Source: Clostridiales bacterium | GTDB taxonomy: Bacteria; Bacillota; Clostridia; Oscillospirales; Oscillospiraceae | Assembly: GCA_021203185.1 (NCBI GenBank) | Contig: JAJQBR010000125.1 | Coordinates: forward strand, 1 to 49,058 | DNA: 49,058 nucleotides | Reading direction: 5' to 3' | Shown here: positions 1 to 7,775 of the stretch, in pieces | Position numbering within the stretch: position 1 is the first letter of the stretch | Layout of the letters: every line of letters starts with the position of its first letter | The notes under the pieces: model-generated | Seen by the model: the letters and a program-made list of their open reading frames with translations, nothing else | Database searches by the model: none | Told to the model about the DNA's origin: nothing | Made by a program: the position numbers and the translations under genes

Positions 1-48
1 TTTCTTTATTTGAAGAATTTGAAGGTGTTGCACTTCGTATTGTAACCT
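1..48. mobile_element. possible insertion-sequence terminus at the left edge
   Basis: This AT-rich stretch stands out sharply from the GC-rich folP sequence that follows. It contains GTGTTGCACTTC, a string I associate with the ends of IS30-family elements; that link is from memory and unverified. The folP reading frame runs through it, but family-like residues stop near Gly-Arg (codons 75-76). It could be an IS end inserted in folP, or an assembly junction at a repeat. No transposase is visible. Confidence 0.4.
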
Positions 49-273
49 ACCCAGTTCCTCTTGGTCGGGGAGCAGGGTGTAGCCGGGACGGGTGGATTCG
101 CCGCCGATGTCGATGACGTCTGCGCCCTGCTGGATCATTTCCTCCACGTGGGACAGCGCCTGGTCCAGCCGGTTCCAGCGTCCGCCATCGGAGAAGGAGT
201 CCGGCGTCACGTTCAAAATGCCCATCACATAGGTGTGGCCGCTGGTCTGAAAGTCCCGATTGCCAATTTTCAT
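1..273 (-). CDS. folP: dihydropteroate synthase, N-terminal part only (cut or interrupted)
   Basis: FolP condenses 6-hydroxymethyl-7,8-dihydropterin pyrophosphate with p-aminobenzoate in cytoplasmic folate synthesis. The first 76 or so codons carry two family signatures: MGILNVTPDSFSDGG near residues 17-31 (substrate binding) and DIGGESTRPG near residues 55-64. The ATG at 273-271 has an AAAGGAAA ribosome binding site about 7 bases upstream. The gene lies 26 bases after the HD-domain gene on the same strand, so they are probably co-transcribed. After about codon 76 the frame stays open to the window edge, but the residues (LQYEVQHLQILQIKK) no longer look like FolP and the DNA turns AT-rich. 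The copy is therefore either disrupted by a mobile element or joined wrongly at the contig end. A full protein would be about 270 residues. Confidence 0.85.
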   Translation of the reverse strand, partial: MKIGNRDFQTSGHTYVMGILNVTPDSFSDGGRWNRLDQALSHVEEMIQQGADVIDIGGESTRPGYTLLPDQEELGRLQYEVQHLQILQIKK

Positions 274-299
274 TCCGTTGTTTCCTTTCCTCGCTGGTT

Positions 300-782
300 T
301 TACCGCCGGATGCCCTTGCTGCGCCGTTCCTCTGGCCAGTTGCACTGCTCCGCCGCCGGGCAACAGAAGCACAGGCGGCTCTCCTTGTCCGCCCGGTACA
401 GCACCCCCCGCAGCGTCGGCTCTGCGGCCACCGCAGGGCTGCGGTGGCCGGATATGGCCTGTACGACTGCCTCCCGTTCCGAAGCGGAAAAACCGCAGTT
501 GGTCAAAATTTCCTCCGCGTAGACTGCGCCCGCCCTGTCGTGGGGGATGCCCCGCAGGTACTGGTCTCCCCGGCCAATGTCGTGGAGCAGGGCGGCGGCG
601 TAAATCAGTTCCCGGTCCAGCCCCAGCCCTTCCTCCAGGCTGCGGAGGTAGGACAACCGGGCCACCGTCAGCAGATGTTCCAGCCCATGTCGGCAGAAGA
701 TGCGCTCCCGCTCCAGCCGGTCGATTTCCGCCAGCTTTTCCCGAAAAAGGGGGTGGCGCAAAATCTGGTTGACCCGTTCCAT
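300..782 (-). CDS. HD-domain phosphohydrolase next to folP
   Basis: A 160-residue soluble protein of the HD superfamily. Metal-ligand candidates are the histidines of CRHGLEH near residues 31-37 and the HD pair of LLHDIGRGD near residues 66-74, followed by a distal histidine in ISGHRSP. The cysteine-rich tail (LCFCCPAAEQC) might bind metal. The ATG at 782 has GGGAGG spaced 7 bases. It directly precedes folP. Folate synthesis needs a phosphatase step on dihydroneopterin triphosphate whose enzyme varies among bacteria, so a role there is conceivable, but that is inference from position only. It could equally be a general nucleotide phosphohydrolase. Its promoter is not evident: the region upstream is filled by a repeat element. 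Confidence 0.75.
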   Translation of the reverse strand: MERVNQILRHPLFREKLAEIDRLERERIFCRHGLEHLLTVARLSYLRSLEEGLGLDRELIYAAALLHDIGRGDQYLRGIPHDRAGAVYAEEILTNCGFSASEREAVVQAISGHRSPAVAAEPTLRGVLYRADKESRLCFCCPAAEQCNWPEERRSKGIRR

Positions 783-830
783 TTTGCCGCCTCCCTCTGG
801 TTAGGATGTGTGATATGTGAAAAATGTTTC

Positions 831-1064
831 TGGCTATCCCTTTGAATCAGCCGCGTTGTGATAAGCTATTAGCCGTTAGCTGTTAGTCAGGGACTACCAG
901 TTTAAAGCAAATAGATAAAAAGGAAACTGAGAGCGAAACCACCCGTTTGTAAAGCCATACAAACGATAAGCGTAGCACGTAATGCGAGGAATCACAAAGC
1001 TAATGGCTAAAAGCTAAGAGCTAATAGCTAAAATGCTTATAAGGCTGAGTAAAAGGGATAACCA
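831..1064. repeat. MITE-like element copy 1, with terminal inverted repeats
   Basis: The ends form a 22-base terminal inverted repeat matching at 19 positions (831-852 against 1043-1064; shared core TATCCCTTT and TCAGCC). The interior has arms made of repeated TTAGCTATTAGC-like units in opposite orientation, so the whole element could fold into a long hairpin. An 8-base direct repeat, AAAATGTT, lies just outside (821-828 and 1067-1074) and looks like a target-site duplication. It sits between the nagA stop codon and the HD-domain gene and holds no credible ORF. The rest of the 783-1073 gap shows nothing else. Confidence 0.8.
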
Positions 1065-1073
1065 ATAAAATGT

Positions 1074-2189
1074 TCAGCGGAACCGTTTTCCGCCGATATA
1101 GACCGTTTCCAGGTTTAAACTCCGGTCCAAAATCAACAGGTCGGCCAGCTTGCCCGGTTCCAGGCTGCCCAGCCGCTCCGCCGCGCCGACGACCTTTGCC
1201 GGGGTTAGGGTGGCCGCTCGTACCGCCGTCTCCAGCGGTACGCCGAAAGAGACGGCATTGCGCACCGCGTCCAGTACGCTGATGGACGATCCGGCCAGCG
1301 TACCGTCCGGGCGGGTGGCCTTGCCGCCCCGCTTTACAATAGGCTCTCCCCCCAGCGTGTAGGTTCCGTCCGGCATCCCTGCGCAGCGGAGGGAATCGCT
1401 GACCAGCGCCACCCGTCCATCAAAGAGTCGGAACACCATCCGAACCACAGTTGGATGAACGTGCAGCCCGTCGCAAATCAGCTCCACCGTTGCGCCGCTG
1501 TCAAAGGCAGCGCCCACCGGCCCCGGCTCCCGGTGGCCGAGGGGAGACATGGCGTTGAAAAGGTGGGTGGTGTGGGTCGCTCCGGCGGCGTAGGCTGCCA
1601 TGGCCTGGCTGTAGTCCGCCGCCGTATGGCCCAGCGCGACGGTGCAGACCTGCACCGCCTGTTCAAGAAAGGAAATCGCCCCCGGTTCCTCGCAGGCCAC
1701 TGTCGTCAGGCGAATCTGCCCGCCGGAGACCCGGTTGAGATGTTGGAACAAGCCCCAGTCCGGCGGAAGAAGGGACTCCGCTGTGTGTGCGCCCCGTTTG
1801 GCGTGGGAGAGGAACGGCCCCTCCAGGTTCACGCCCAGGCACCTGGCTCCCGGCGCGGGAACCGCCTGGAAGGTTCTCACAGCGCGGAGCGCCCGCTCCA
1901 GTTCTGGAACGGGCAGCGTCATGGTGGCGGGACACCAGCTTGTAACACCCTGGGCGGCGTAATAGCGGGAGAGCCGCTTCAGCCCATCCACGGAGCCGTC
2001 GGAGACGTCCTCGCCCACCGCCCCGTGGGTGTGGATGTCCAGAAAGCCGGGGACGATGTACTTCCCGGCGGCGTCCAGCGCCTCCTGGCCGTCCAAATCG
2101 CCCAGAGCGGTGATGGTCTCGCCGAAGGCGATGTCCTGCGCGGAAAACCTTCCGTCCGGGCCGAAAAGCAGGCCGTTTTTGATGAGCAT
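1074..2189 (-). CDS. nagA: N-acetylglucosamine-6-phosphate deacetylase
   Basis: NagA deacetylates GlcNAc-6-phosphate to glucosamine-6-phosphate and acetate in amino-sugar use and cell-wall recycling. The 371-residue protein has the amidohydrolase metal motif HTHGAVGED near residues 53-61, the NLEGPFL motif, HLFNAM, and a late VSDSLRCAG segment carrying the expected aspartate. I chose ATG at 2189 over the upstream GTG at 2198 because AGAAGG is spaced 8 bases from the ATG but abuts the GTG. It is the last gene of the minus-strand operon that begins at 4390 and lies 12 bases after the amidase gene. No nagB is in the window. The amidase neighbour fits a shared link to peptidoglycan turnover. Confidence 0.93.
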   Translation of the reverse strand: MLIKNGLLFGPDGRFSAQDIAFGETITALGDLDGQEALDAAGKYIVPGFLDIHTHGAVGEDVSDGSVDGLKRLSRYYAAQGVTSWCPATMTLPVPELERALRAVRTFQAVPAPGARCLGVNLEGPFLSHAKRGAHTAESLLPPDWGLFQHLNRVSGGQIRLTTVACEEPGAISFLEQAVQVCTVALGHTAADYSQAMAAYAAGATHTTHLFNAMSPLGHREPGPVGAAFDSGATVELICDGLHVHPTVVRMVFRLFDGRVALVSDSLRCAGMPDGTYTLGGEPIVKRGGKATRPDGTLAGSSISVLDAVRNAVSFGVPLETAVRAATLTPAKVVGAAERLGSLEPGKLADLLILDRSLNLETVYIGGKRFR

Positions 2190-2201
2190 ACCTGGCACCT
2201 T

Positions 2202-3122
2202 CTAATCGTCCAGCGCGTCGAAATAGGCGTCGATGCCGTCGGCAATGCCGGAGGCCAGCTTGTTCTGGTAGTCCTCCGTGGCCATCAGCGCGTCCTCGGT
2301 GGGATTCGTCATATAGCCCATCTCCACGATGGTCACCGGCACCTGGCACCAGTTGATGCCGCTCATGGTGTCCGTCTCCCAGACAGACTCCCTGTTCGCG
2401 CCGGTGGCGGCCACCAGGCTGTCCAGTACGCAGGTTGACAGCAGCTTGCTCTGGTCGTAGAGGTCGGCGTTGTAGGGGTTAGAGGTGGTCTGGCAGATGG
2501 TCATGGCCCCGCTGACGCTGCTGTCGGTGGAGCCGTTGGCGTGGATGCGCACAAAAGCGTCCGCCCCCGCCTGGTTGGCGATCTCCGCCCGCTCTGCGTT
2601 GCTCAGGTTCACGTCGTTGGTGGTGCGGGTCATCAGCACCTGATAGCCCCGGCTCTCCAGCTCCGTCTGGAGCTTCAGCCCCACGGCCAGGTTTAATTCG
2701 TATTCGTTCCAGCCGCTGACACAGCCGGAGGTTCCACTGCTGACCTTGGCCTTGGTCTCGCTGGCGCCGGGACCGATGGGTTCCTGTTCGCTGTTGCCTT
2801 TGGCCTGGTGGCCGGGGTCAATGACAACCAGCTTCTGGCCTGTTGTGGTTTCCGGTTCCGTTTCCTCTGTGGAAGAGCTTTCCTCCGGCTCTGGGACGGT
2901 GGATTCCTCCGCCAGGACGCTGGCCTCCGCCGCGCTCTCCGCCGCAGACTGAGCGGAAGCGTCTGCCTCCGGGCCGGGGTCGGTCTCCACCGGCTCCGCA
3001 ATCGAACTTTCCGCCGGGACGGAACCGTCCGCCACAGCGGAGCCGCTTTCCGAACCGCCGGAGGCAGCGCAGCCGGTCAGCGCCAGTGCCAGCAGGAGCA
3101 ACAGCAACCCCACCCGTTTCAT
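2202..3122 (-). CDS. lipoprotein N-acetylmuramoyl-L-alanine amidase (Amidase_3)
   Basis: Predicted to cleave the amide bond between MurNAc and the stem peptide outside the membrane. The 306-residue protein begins with a lipoprotein signal peptide: KR, a leucine-rich core, then the lipobox LTGC with the acylated cysteine at about residue 18. A Ser/Glu/Ala-rich linker follows to about residue 95. The Amidase_3 domain starts at VVIDPGHQ (zinc-ligand His), continues through MTRTTNDV and RIHANGS, and ends with [12 protein letters not shown] containing the catalytic Glu. The true start is the ATG at 3122; longer frames upstream are shadows of coaX. Its ATG overlaps the coaX stop as ATGA, so the two are translationally coupled. 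Confidence 0.9.
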   Translation of the reverse strand: MKRVGLLLLLLALALTGCAASGGSESGSAVADGSVPAESSIAEPVETDPGPEADASAQSAAESAAEASVLAEESTVPEPEESSSTEETEPETTTGQKLVVIDPGHQAKGNSEQEPIGPGASETKAKVSSGTSGCVSGWNEYELNLAVGLKLQTELESRGYQVLMTRTTNDVNLSNAERAEIANQAGADAFVRIHANGSTDSSVSGAMTICQTTSNPYNADLYDQSKLLSTCVLDSLVAATGANRESVWETDTMSGINWCQVPVTIVEMGYMTNPTEDALMATEDYQNKLASGIADGIDAYFDALDD

Positions 3123-3910
3123 TGCTCCAGCTCCTTGTACCGGCGGTAAATGCTCATCAGCCCGTCCAGAATCAGCCCGCTGTCCACCACGTCGATAAAG
3201 TGGGTGTTGGCGGCGATAAGCCGGGCCAGACCGCCGGTGGCGACCACCTTCACGGTACCCTCCGGTTCGCCAAGCTCCTGCTTGCTCCGGGAGATGAGGT
3301 ATTCCATGGCCCCAATGTAGCCGCACAGCGCGCCGGCCTGAATCTGCTCCACCGTCTCCATGCCCAGCACATGGTCGGGTACCGCCAGCTCCACCTGGGG
3401 CAGCTTGGCGGTTTTTTGGAACAGGGCGTTGATGGAAATTTGGATGCCTGCCAGAATGGACCCGCCCTGATACACGCCGTTGTGGTCCATCACGTCCACC
3501 TTGGTGGCGGTGCCGAAGTCCAGCACGATCAGCGGCGCACCGTACTTTTCCAGCGCTGCCACGCAGGCCACGCTGCGGTCTGCGCCGTGGTGGGTGGCAT
3601 AGTCGGAGTTGTTTGCGTAGACCAGACCGGGAGCCACCTGTTCCCCCACCACGATGGGGATGCGGTGGAAATATTTTATCATGGCGTTGGCGAGGGTGTG
3701 CATCACCGACGGCACCACCGAGCAGATGACTACGTCCTCCACCTGCGTCGTGTTCAGCTCTGTGCGCTGGAAGTAGCTCCAGACCGTCAGGCCGATCTCA
3801 TCGGAGGTGAAGCTCTCCCCGGTGGTCATGCGAAAGGAGTGGGTCAGCCGCCCGCCCTCGTAGATGCCAAAGACCATATTGGTGTTGCCCACGTCGATTG
3901 CCAGCAGCAT
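3119..3910 (-). CDS. coaX: type III pantothenate kinase
   Basis: CoaX phosphorylates pantothenate, the first committed step of coenzyme A synthesis in the cytoplasm. The 263-residue protein has the ASKHA-type phosphate motif DVGNTN at residues 6-11, the GADRSVAC segment that contributes the catalytic aspartate, and [11 protein letters not shown], all typical of type III kinases, at the family length of about 260. Its stop codon overlaps the start of the amidase gene (ATGA), and it begins 3 bases after the phosphodiesterase gene. The coupling with a wall amidase has no obvious metabolic reason and probably reflects operon growth. Confidence 0.93.
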   Translation of the reverse strand: MLLAIDVGNTNMVFGIYEGGRLTHSFRMTTGESFTSDEIGLTVWSYFQRTELNTTQVEDVVICSVVPSVMHTLANAMIKYFHRIPIVVGEQVAPGLVYANNSDYATHHGADRSVACVAALEKYGAPLIVLDFGTATKVDVMDHNGVYQGGSILAGIQISINALFQKTAKLPQVELAVPDHVLGMETVEQIQAGALCGYIGAMEYLISRSKQELGEPEGTVKVVATGGLARLIAANTHFIDVVDSGLILDGLMSIYRRYKELEQ

Positions 3911-3913
3911 GGG

Positions 3914-4390
3914 TCACTCCTCCTCCTGCACCGGTTTGATGTGAAAGCTGGCGCAGCCGTCCGCAATGGTCAGCACGCCGTAGGTGGGTTCATAGCCCAT
4001 GCCGCAGCTGCCGGGGTTGCACAGCCGGACGCCGCCCCGCCGGGCGGTCTGGGCCTCGTGGGTGTGGCCGAAGAGGGCCATGGAGACCTTTTCCTGCCGG
4101 GCGTGGTAGGCCAGGCTGCCCAGGCCGGACTTAACGCCGTAGTCGTGGCCGTGGCACAGCAGCAGGGAATAGCCCTGGATGGTCAGCTTTTTCTCCTGCG
4201 GGGCGGTGGAGCGCCAGTCGCAGTTGCCCGGCACCGTGTCCATCTCCAGGTCTGGGTAGGCCATTTGCAGTTCTTTGGCGTCCCGCAGGCAGTCCCCCAG
4301 GTGGAACACCCGGTCAGGCGCTTCCCGTTCGACTACCTCGATCATGTTGGAAACATTGCCGTGGGAGTCGGAAAAGACAATAATTTTCAA
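3914..4390 (-). CDS. YfcE/MJ0936-type metallophosphodiesterase
   Basis: A small calcineurin-like phosphoesterase of 158 residues. Metal ligands are seen in order: FSDSHGN (residues 6-12), HLGDC, GNCDW, CHGHDYG, and GHTHEA. This is the full YfcE-family set. The physiological substrate is unknown; relatives split model phosphodiesters. I take the TTG at 4390 as the start because GGGAAG lies 8 bases upstream and the next residues, KIIVFSDSHGN, are the family N terminus; no ATG fits. It leads a tight operon with coaX, the amidase and nagA. Only 54 bases separate it from the divergent gene at 4445, so the promoters must overlap there. Confidence 0.87.
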   Translation of the reverse strand: MKIIVFSDSHGNVSNMIEVVEREAPDRVFHLGDCLRDAKELQMAYPDLEMDTVPGNCDWRSTAPQEKKLTIQGYSLLLCHGHDYGVKSGLGSLAYHARQEKVSMALFGHTHEAQTARRGGVRLCNPGSCGMGYEPTYGVLTIADGCASFHIKPVQEEE

Positions 4391-4444
4391 AGCAGTCACT
4401 TCCCGTCTTGGTTTGCATATACTCTGGATAAGGGGTGATTTATT

Positions 4445-4717
4445 ATGTCTCAAAACTACGATGCCCTCCGCTCTGACGAGGCCGCCGCCCTGTTGGGCGA
4501 CAGGGAAAAGCTGAAAGCGCTGCTCCAGTCGCCGGAGACAAAGCGGCTGATGCAGCTGCTCCGCAGCCAGAACGGGGACAAATTGAAGGACGCGGCGGAG
4601 CAGGCCCGACAGGGCGACGCGGCCAGCCTGACCGCCATGATGCGGAAGCTGATGGACACCGGAGAGGGCGCGGCCCTGGTCAACCAAATCGAGGGGCAGT
4701 TCCCAGGGAAAAAATAG
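4445..4717 (+). CDS. small helical protein of unknown function (first of three)
   Basis: Ninety residues, charged and mostly predicted helical, with no signal peptide or membrane segment. I do not recognise a family. The ATG at 4445 has AAGGGGTG upstream. The next gene in the operon begins 38 bases after its stop. Both this protein and the next carry phrases suggesting short helical hairpins around metal-free, Lys/Gln-rich surfaces, such as LKALLQSPETKRLMQLL here. It may be a partner of the following two proteins. The strong start signal, clean codon use and conserved operon-like spacing support a real gene, not a chance frame. Confidence 0.7.
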   Translation: MSQNYDALRSDEAAALLGDREKLKALLQSPETKRLMQLLRSQNGDKLKDAAEQARQGDAASLTAMMRKLMDTGEGAALVNQIEGQFPGKK

Positions 4718-4755
4718 CGTACATCCGGCCAAAGGTAAAAGGGGAGGGGATACCT

Positions 4756-5151
4756 GTGGACGATTTCGAGGAAAAACTGAACAGCATCCTCTCCTCGCCG
4801 GAGGCTATGGGGCAAATCATGTCCCTGGCAAGCTCCATCGCGGGCAAGCCGGAAGGGGAGGGGAACACCCCAACCGAGGCTGCGCCCCAGCCGGACAGTT
4901 CCCCCGCAGCCGAGGGGAATGACCCGCTGAACCTGCTGCAAAACCTGGACCCCGCCATGGTGCAGCGGGTCATGGGCCTTTACCGGGAGTACACCCGCGG
5001 CGGCGACGAAAAGACCGCGCTGCTCCAGGCCATGCGGCCCTTCCTCCGGGAGGAGCGGCAGGAGCGGCTGGACAAAGCGATGCGCATCGCCCGGCTTTCC
5101 CGTGTCATTCGCGCCGCGCTGGAACAGTTCCGAGGCGAGCGGGATGTATAA
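4756..5151 (+). CDS. small protein of unknown function (second of three)
   Basis: A 131-residue protein that starts with GTG at 4756, preceded by GGGGAGGGG 7 bases upstream. Residues 1-30 form an acidic then hydrophobic helix (EKLNSILSSPEAMGQIMSLA), residues 31-58 are a Pro/Gly/Glu-rich linker, and the rest is a helical domain with many Arg and Glu residues. The similar pattern of a short helix ending in SPE followed by repeated Met/Leu occurs in the first protein of the trio, so they may share ancestry. No catalytic motif is seen. Its stop overlaps the next start by 8 bases. Confidence 0.7.
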   Translation: MDDFEEKLNSILSSPEAMGQIMSLASSIAGKPEGEGNTPTEAAPQPDSSPAAEGNDPLNLLQNLDPAMVQRVMGLYREYTRGGDEKTALLQAMRPFLREERQERLDKAMRIARLSRVIRAALEQFRGERDV

Positions 5152-5425
5152 CCCGTATATTCCCAATGACAACTTCCAGCCAGTGGAGCAGGAACAAACC
5201 GGGCGGGAGAGCAGCAGCCTGCTGAACCAGCTCTTTTCCCTGCTGGGTGGCGGAACGAAGAAAAATGCCGGAGGTTCCTCCGGCATCGCGGGCCTGTTGG
5301 GGCTGGAAAAGCTGGATCACGGCGACATCCTGCTGGTACTCGTCCTGATCTATCTCTTCCGGGAGTCGGGGGACGATGAATGGCTGATTATTCTCGCGCT
5401 GGTGCTGCTGATGGGATTGGGATAA
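5144..5425 (+). CDS. small membrane-associated protein of unknown function (third of three)
   Basis: Ninety-three residues from the ATG at 5144, overlapping the end of the previous gene by 8 bases, which implies translational coupling. A polar, Gly/Ser-rich N-terminal half with a LLNQLFSLLGGG motif is followed by two hydrophobic stretches: DILLVLVLIYLF and, after a charged RESGDDE turn, WLIILALVLLMGLG. This could be a hairpin in the membrane with both ends on one side. No family was recognised. It ends 12 bases before the convergent TagO/WecA-like gene. The trio might place two soluble proteins at the membrane through this one, but that is speculation. Confidence 0.68.
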   Translation: MYNPYIPNDNFQPVEQEQTGRESSSLLNQLFSLLGGGTKKNAGGSSGIAGLLGLEKLDHGDILLVLVLIYLFRESGDDEWLIILALVLLMGLG

Positions 5426-5437
5426 TCTCACCCGCAG

Positions 5438-6496
5438 TTATTTCTTCCGCCGGTTCAGGTACAGCCAGGCAGCCACCGCCGCCGTGGCCCCCAGGGCCAA
5501 CAGCAAAACCAGCGCCCGCCCCAGGCCGGTGGTGGTGATGACCACGGCGGTCACGCCCAGGATGGCGGAACAGATGTAGAGGACGGCCACCGTCTGTTTT
5601 TTGGAAAAGCCCATGTCGATTAAGCGGTAGTGGACGTGTTTTCGATCCGCCTTCATGGGGTTTTCCCCATGACTGACCCGCAGCAGCACGGCATAGCACA
5701 CATCGAAAATGGGCAGGCCCAGCATAAAGAAAGGAATCACAAAGGAGATGATGGCGTAGAACTTGAACAGTCCCTGAATACTGGCCACCGCCAGGATAAA
5801 ACCGATAAAGGTGGAGCCGGTGTCTCCCATGAAGATTTTAGCCGGGGCGATGTTGTAGGGCAGAAAGCCGATGCAGGCTCCCGCCAGTGCGCCGGTGACG
5901 ATGGCCACGCTGGTGTTGGAGTAGGTCAGGGCGATGAACACCAGACTGATGGCGGAGATGGAGGACACGCCAGCGGCCAGCCCATCCAACCCATCGATCA
6001 GGTTGACGGCGTTGGTGATGAGGACGATCCACAGCAGCGTCACCGGGATGGACAGCCAGCCCAGGGAGAAGTTGCCGCCGTTGGCGTCCATGCTCAGGCG
6101 GCTGAAAAAAGTGATTTTGTTGCCGCCGAACGCGGCTACGGCCGCCGCCAGCAGTTGAACGCAGAGTTTTTGGGAGGCTTTCAGGTTGTAAATATCGTCT
6201 GTTATGCCCAAAAAAACGATAATGGTCGCACCGATGAGCATAGAAACCATTTTCCGCCCCATAGGAACAAAGAGGAGCGCGCTGAAAAAGAAACCCAGGT
6301 AAATGGCCAGGCCGCCCATCCTGGGGGTGGGGCGGGTGTGGAGGTGTCGTTCGCTGTCGGTTCCCTTGACGCCGGGCATATCGATGGCGCCCAGACGGGT
6401 AGCCACGACCATCGACACCGGCGTGGTGGCAAGAGAGATCAGCAGCGCGACCAACAGGGCAGACCATACCCCGCTCACTGCGGAAGTGGTGAGCAT
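5438..6496 (-). CDS. undecaprenyl-phosphate GlcNAc-1-phosphate transferase (TagO/WecA type)
   Basis: An integral membrane enzyme of the MraY/WecA/TagO family that moves a sugar-1-phosphate from a UDP sugar to undecaprenyl phosphate, the first step of teichoic acid or other wall glycan synthesis. The 352-residue protein has about ten hydrophobic segments and the family motifs: GITDDIYNL (catalytic Asp pair), NAVNLIDGLDGLAAG, FMGDTGS, and the cytoplasmic RKHVHYRL histidine loop. The last motif favours GlcNAc transferases over MraY. I chose ATG at 6496, with AAGGAG 11 bases upstream; the longer GTG frame overlaps that site. It follows trpS by 63 bases and may be co-transcribed. Confidence 0.92.
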   Translation of the reverse strand: MLTTSAVSGVWSALLVALLISLATTPVSMVVATRLGAIDMPGVKGTDSERHLHTRPTPRMGGLAIYLGFFFSALLFVPMGRKMVSMLIGATIIVFLGITDDIYNLKASQKLCVQLLAAAVAAFGGNKITFFSRLSMDANGGNFSLGWLSIPVTLLWIVLITNAVNLIDGLDGLAAGVSSISAISLVFIALTYSNTSVAIVTGALAGACIGFLPYNIAPAKIFMGDTGSTFIGFILAVASIQGLFKFYAIISFVIPFFMLGLPIFDVCYAVLLRVSHGENPMKADRKHVHYRLIDMGFSKKQTVAVLYICSAILGVTAVVITTTGLGRALVLLLALGATAAVAAWLYLNRRKK

Positions 6497-6559
6497 ATTC
6501 CGAAACACTCCTTAAATGGGAATCGCTGAGCTTGCGCGTGTAACTGTCAGCGGTTTCCT

Positions 6560-7558
6560 TTATTTCTGGACAAATCCGACTTTTTTATACACCTTGCGCA
6601 GGGTCCGGTTGGCAATGTAGGACGCCTTGTCGGCCCCAGAATGGTAGACGGATTCCAGATAGGCTTTGTCGGCCAGCAGACGATTGGCCTCCTCCCGGAT
6701 GGGGCGGCAAAGCTCCACCACTGCGTCGCCCACGGCGGTCTTGAACGCGCCGTAGCCCTGCCCGGCAAACTCCTGCTCGATGGCATCGTAGTCCTTGCCG
6801 GTGGCGCAGGAATAAATTTGAATCAGGTTGGAAATGCCGGGCTTGTTCTCCGGATCGTAGCGGACGCACATCTCGCTGTCAGTGACGGCCCGCTTGAATT
6901 TCCGGGCGATGACCTCCGGCGGATCCATCAGGTAGACGCAGCCGTTGGGGTCCTTGTCGGACTTGGACATCTTATTTTCCGGGGAGGTCAGGCTCATCAC
7001 CCTGGCCCCCACCCTGGCGATATAGGGTTCTGGAACGGTGAACACGTCGCCGTAAATGCCGTTGAACCGCAGAGCGATGTCGCGGGTCAGCTCGCAGTGC
7101 TGCTTTTGGTCCTCGCCCACGGGAACGTAGTGGGCCTGGTAGAGCAGGATATCCGCTGCCATCAGGCAGGGGTAGGTGAACAGCCCAGCGTTGATGTTGT
7201 CCTCGTGGTGGACGCTCTTGGACTTGAACTGAGTCATCCGGGACAGTTCGCCGAACATGGTGTAGCAATCCAAAATCCAGGCCAGCTGGGCGTGCTGAGG
7301 TACGTGGCTCTGGATAAAGAGGGTGTTCTTCTCCGGGTCCAGGCCGCAGGCGATGTACTGGGCAAGCTGCTCCACCGTCCGGCGGCGCAGGTCGGCGGGG
7401 TTCTGGCGGACGGTCAGGGTGTGCATATCCGCCATGAAGTAATAGCAGTCGAACTCGTCCGCACGCTCCGCCCAGTTTTTGATGGCCCCCATGTAGGAGC
7501 CAAGAGTCAGTTCGCCGCTGGGTTGGATCCCGGATAACATCCGCTTCTTTTCGTCCAT
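6560..7558 (-). CDS. trpS: tryptophan--tRNA ligase
   Basis: Class I synthetase that charges tRNA(Trp). The 332-residue protein has the N-terminal signature SGIQPSGELTLGSYMGA (the HIGH-equivalent region) and the ENKMSKSD motif, the KMSKS loop, near residue 195. The length matches bacterial TrpS. ATG at 7558 is preferred; a GTG three codons upstream at 7567 is possible. A good promoter lies at 7652-7680 and no T-box is seen upstream, so tryptophan control by that route is not supported. The TagO/WecA gene follows. Confidence 0.95.
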   Translation of the reverse strand: MDEKKRMLSGIQPSGELTLGSYMGAIKNWAERADEFDCYYFMADMHTLTVRQNPADLRRRTVEQLAQYIACGLDPEKNTLFIQSHVPQHAQLAWILDCYTMFGELSRMTQFKSKSVHHEDNINAGLFTYPCLMAADILLYQAHYVPVGEDQKQHCELTRDIALRFNGIYGDVFTVPEPYIARVGARVMSLTSPENKMSKSDKDPNGCVYLMDPPEVIARKFKRAVTDSEMCVRYDPENKPGISNLIQIYSCATGKDYDAIEQEFAGQGYGAFKTAVGDAVVELCRPIREEANRLLADKAYLESVYHSGADKASYIANRTLRKVYKKVGFVQK

Positions 7559-7651
7559 ATTTTCCACTACTTTCTCAGATAGATTGCTGCGGGTAGATTC
7601 CTCAGACAGCGCCTCTTGTACGCAGTGCAGGAGGTCTTTACAGTTGGCATA

Positions 7652-7680
7652 ATTTTAGCATAGTAACGGCCAAAAGGCAA
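7652..7680 (-). promoter_or_regulatory. promoter for trpS
   Basis: Read on the minus strand: TTGCCT, 17 bases, TAAAAT. The -10 box ends about 94 bases before the trpS start. The leader between them shows no clear riboswitch. Confidence 0.6.
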
Positions 7681-7775
7681 GAAAAAAACAAAGTGAAACC
7701 GATTGTTTCGCAAAGTAGCACGATAACCGGGTAAATTCACCAAAAAGAGGACTGATTTGGCAACGCATTGCGGGT

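Noticed and set aside
831-1064. TTAGC-type tandem units considered as a CRISPR or satellite array
   Set aside because: Units are 8-12 bases, irregular, without constant spacers, and lie in inverted arms of an element with terminal repeats.
2843-4438. A long open frame of 531 codons on the plus strand
   Set aside because: It lies antisense to coaX, the phosphodiesterase and the amidase, whose motifs are clear. Long antisense frames are expected in GC-rich DNA.
7568-7775. A T-box upstream of trpS
   Set aside because: No T-box core motif or terminator is present in the leader; only a simple promoter is seen.
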